Shown: positions 62,932 to 64,000 of the stretch, one piece after another | How positions within the stretch are numbered: position 1 is the first letter of the stretch | Layout of the letters: each line of letters starts with the position of its first letter | Assembly: GCA_947581755.1 (NCBI GenBank) | Contig: CANPVN010000005.1 | Location: forward strand, 22,285-86,284 | From: an uncultured Clostridia bacterium | Lineage (GTDB): Bacteria; Bacillota; Clostridia; Christensenellales; Pumilibacteraceae | Direction of reading: 5' to 3' | DNA: 64,000 nt | Position numbers and translations under genes: made by a program | The notes under the pieces: generated by a model | Told to the model about the DNA's origin: nothing | Database searches by the model: none | The model's input: the letters and a program-made list of their open reading frames with translations, nothing else

Positions 62932-63135
62932 TTATATCCGACATATATAAGGAAATACCGGTTTTTTCGCCATATTCGTCACCATGCACAATTTCATATT
63001 TAATTCCGTTAATTGAATTTTATCGGCGTGCAAATATGGATAAAATTCCTTCGCGCCTTCAATTTCCGTCATCATGTGTTCCTCATATCCGTTCAAACGT
63101 GCGGCGAAAAAAGCCTCCATTTTCTCAAGTTTCAT
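62932..63135 (-). pseudogene. Truncated N-terminal fragment of a SAM-dependent methyltransferase
   Basis: The frame from an ATG at 63133-63135 with AAGGG upstream begins MKLEKMEAFFAARLNGYEEHMMTEIEGAKEFYPY, cited here by key part (FF-x-AR-x-x-GYEEHM-x-x-x-IEGA-x-EFY). This is how a family of class I methyltransferases starts, but the SAM motif DLGCGTG never follows; the rest (LHADKIQLTEL...) is unrelated and stops after 67 codons. In another frame nearby, YEIVHGDEYGEKTGISLYMS runs to a stop at about the same place, so a frameshift fusion of two gene remnants is likely. Decayed. Confidence 0.6.
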
Positions 63136-63181
63136 ATTACCCTTATTAAATAACCCGTTGTCTGTGCGGCGAAACTGCAAT

Positions 63182-63379
63182 TTATTCTTTCGGGTTCTTC
63201 ACAAATGCAAAAATAATCTGTACTATACCTGTAACAATCAGAACAATTGCAAGAACAACTGCAAGTGGAATCGATATTGAGTAATATTTACCCAAATCAT
63301 AAATAAATGCAACGACACAGATAAGTAAAATTCCGACAATTGTTTCAATACTACCCATTAGATAAAGTAATTTTTTCAT
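63182..63379 (-). CDS. Small two-helix membrane protein
   Basis: 65 residues with two hydrophobic helices (about 5-28 and 37-60) joined by YDLGKYYSIS. The C-terminus is charged (KNPKE). No family recognised. It lies between the methyltransferase remnant and the recombinase gene, in the same direction, near the likely border of an integrated element. Confidence 0.6.
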   Translation of the reverse strand: MKKLLYLMGSIETIVGILLICVVAFIYDLGKYYSISIPLAVVLAIVLIVTGIVQIIFAFVKNPKE

Positions 63380-63408
63380 CTTATTCTCCGCTAAATTCCT
63401 GTTTAACG

Positions 63409-64000
63409 CTATAAATTATAGCATAAAAACAGTGGAAACGCAAATAGCAGGCATGTGTTCACAGATAAAAAGTAAAATCCGAACCACTCACTCATTACGA
63501 GTATTTGGTTCGGATCATACTTAGTTGGTGCACCGAGGCAATTATAATCCGAACACGAAAGCTCGTCAAGGCTGACCGTTTGCGTTCCGTTTTTGTAGTT
63601 AAAAATGAAAGTTACTTTGTCATCATAGAGGTAAATCGCATTGATAAAGCAGTCGATGAGCTTCTGCTTGCTTTCCCTCGTAGATATATCCAGCTTCTTG
63701 AACTTCTCGAAAGCATAGGCGATTTGCTCTTTTGTAAGGAACGGTTTTTTGATTTCTTCCTGTAAAATCGCAAGTTCGACATCGTTTTTCCGTTCTTCGA
63801 GTTCGGATAACCGCTTCTGAACGGACGGCAGCACCGCGCCTTGCTCTATGACGTTCAAGATATTCTCTATCTTCTTTTCCGTTTCCGCTAATTGCTCTTT
63901 CAGCCTCGGCAGCCTCGGATTAACTTCCGATTGCAGAGAATATATCTTGTCCACGAGGTAGGAAGTCAATTCTTCGTCATTCAGAACTTCCAAAGCCTTG
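63409..64000 (-). CDS. Large serine recombinase, C-terminal part (continues beyond the window)
   Basis: The frame is open to the right edge, so this is the 3' part of a longer gene. The visible residues show the coiled coil (PRLKEQLAETEKKIENIL and RLSELEERKNDVELAIL) and the domain end CFINAIYLYDDKVTFIFNYKNGTQTVSLDEL found in large serine recombinases of integrative and conjugative elements and phages. The catalytic N-terminus is outside. After DELSCSDYNCLGAPT the protein ends in a hydrophobic tail (SEWFGFYFLSVNTCLLFAFPLFLCYNL in part) that is unusual and may be read over an attachment site. Indicates an integrated element to the right. Confidence 0.8.
   Translation of the reverse strand, partial: KALEVLNDEELTSYLVDKIYSLQSEVNPRLPRLKEQLAETEKKIENILNVIEQGAVLPSVQKRLSELEERKNDVELAILQEEIKKPFLTKEQIAYAFEKFKKLDISTRESKQKLIDCFINAIYLYDDKVTFIFNYKNGTQTVSLDELSCSDYNCLGAPTKYDPNQILVMSEWFGFYFLSVNTCLLFAFPLFLCYNL

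Noticed and set aside
1..64000. tRNA, rRNA or CRISPR arrays
   Set aside because: No tRNA-like clover sequence, rRNA stretch or regular spaced repeat was seen on reading through.

Overview
The window is AT-rich, densely packed chromosomal DNA from an endospore-forming member of the Bacillota, most likely an uncultured Clostridia-type lineage. The evidence is a complete spoIIIA operon (spoIIIAA to spoIIIAH), spoIVB, the germination protease gpr, a Spo0A-family DNA-binding protein beside spoIVB, the class III fructose-bisphosphatase, SepF, RqcH/NFACT, and clostridial gene orders such as folD-xseA-xseB-ispA-dxs-nadK-recN-spoIVB. Genes commonly overlap as ATGA or TAATG, and TTG and GTG starts are frequent. 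I see no rRNA, tRNA or CRISPR array.

Layout. 1-9.9 kb (minus): a possible spoIIM fragment, a receiver-less Spo0A DNA-binding domain, spoIVB, recN, nadK, dxs, ispA, xseB, xseA, folD, nusB and asp23, read from a promoter at 9863-9890. 9.9-14.5 kb (minus): spoIIIA operon. 14.6-16.2 kb (minus): mtnN and gpr. 16.2-20.4 kb: rpsT (plus) facing tig-clpP-clpX (minus); S20 and trigger factor both carry long Lys/Ala-rich tails. 20.4-22.2 kb: rqcH (plus). 22.2-25.7 kb: a small membrane protein, then yggS-sepF-lspA-rluD (minus) and a 41-residue protein (plus). 25.7-31.9 kb (minus): ileS, a methyltransferase, an RluA-type pseudouridine synthase and a class II galT-like gene. 32-38.4 kb (minus): apbE, a NusG-II protein, a Gx-type membrane protein, a PLP aminotransferase, tyrS, yigZ and ilvE. 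38.4-43 kb (minus): valS-fbp. 43-45.7 kb (plus): a NitT/TauT-type ABC importer. 45.6-50.9 kb (minus): a DUF624/YesL-like protein, a methyltransferase, a TPR protein, a HEAT-like protein and a YkvI-like transporter. 51-53.5 kb (plus): asd-dapA-dapB for diaminopimelate. 53.6-57.7 kb: a membrane protein with a degenerate M28 peptidase domain, a small unknown, and a WYL regulator. 57.7-62.1 kb (minus): an MmcQ/YjbR-type protein, polA, coaE and a lytic transglycosylase. 62.2-64 kb (minus): a DnaQ-like exonuclease, a decayed methyltransferase, a small membrane protein and the C-terminal part of a large serine recombinase that runs off the right edge, suggesting an integrated element beyond the window.

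Most of the window is housekeeping: isoprenoid, NAD, folate and lysine/DAP metabolism, tRNA charging, proteostasis, DNA repair and sporulation. The most unusual item is the ApbE flavin transferase at 37077-38300. Its domain order appears circularly permuted: the normally C-terminal half follows the lipoprotein signal directly, and the normally N-terminal half ends the protein. It is translationally coupled to NusG-II and Gx-family membrane genes, a trio reminiscent of flavin-based extracellular electron transfer loci. The second is a stand-alone Spo0A DNA-binding domain at the syntenic spo0A position, without receiver and with a changed recognition helix.
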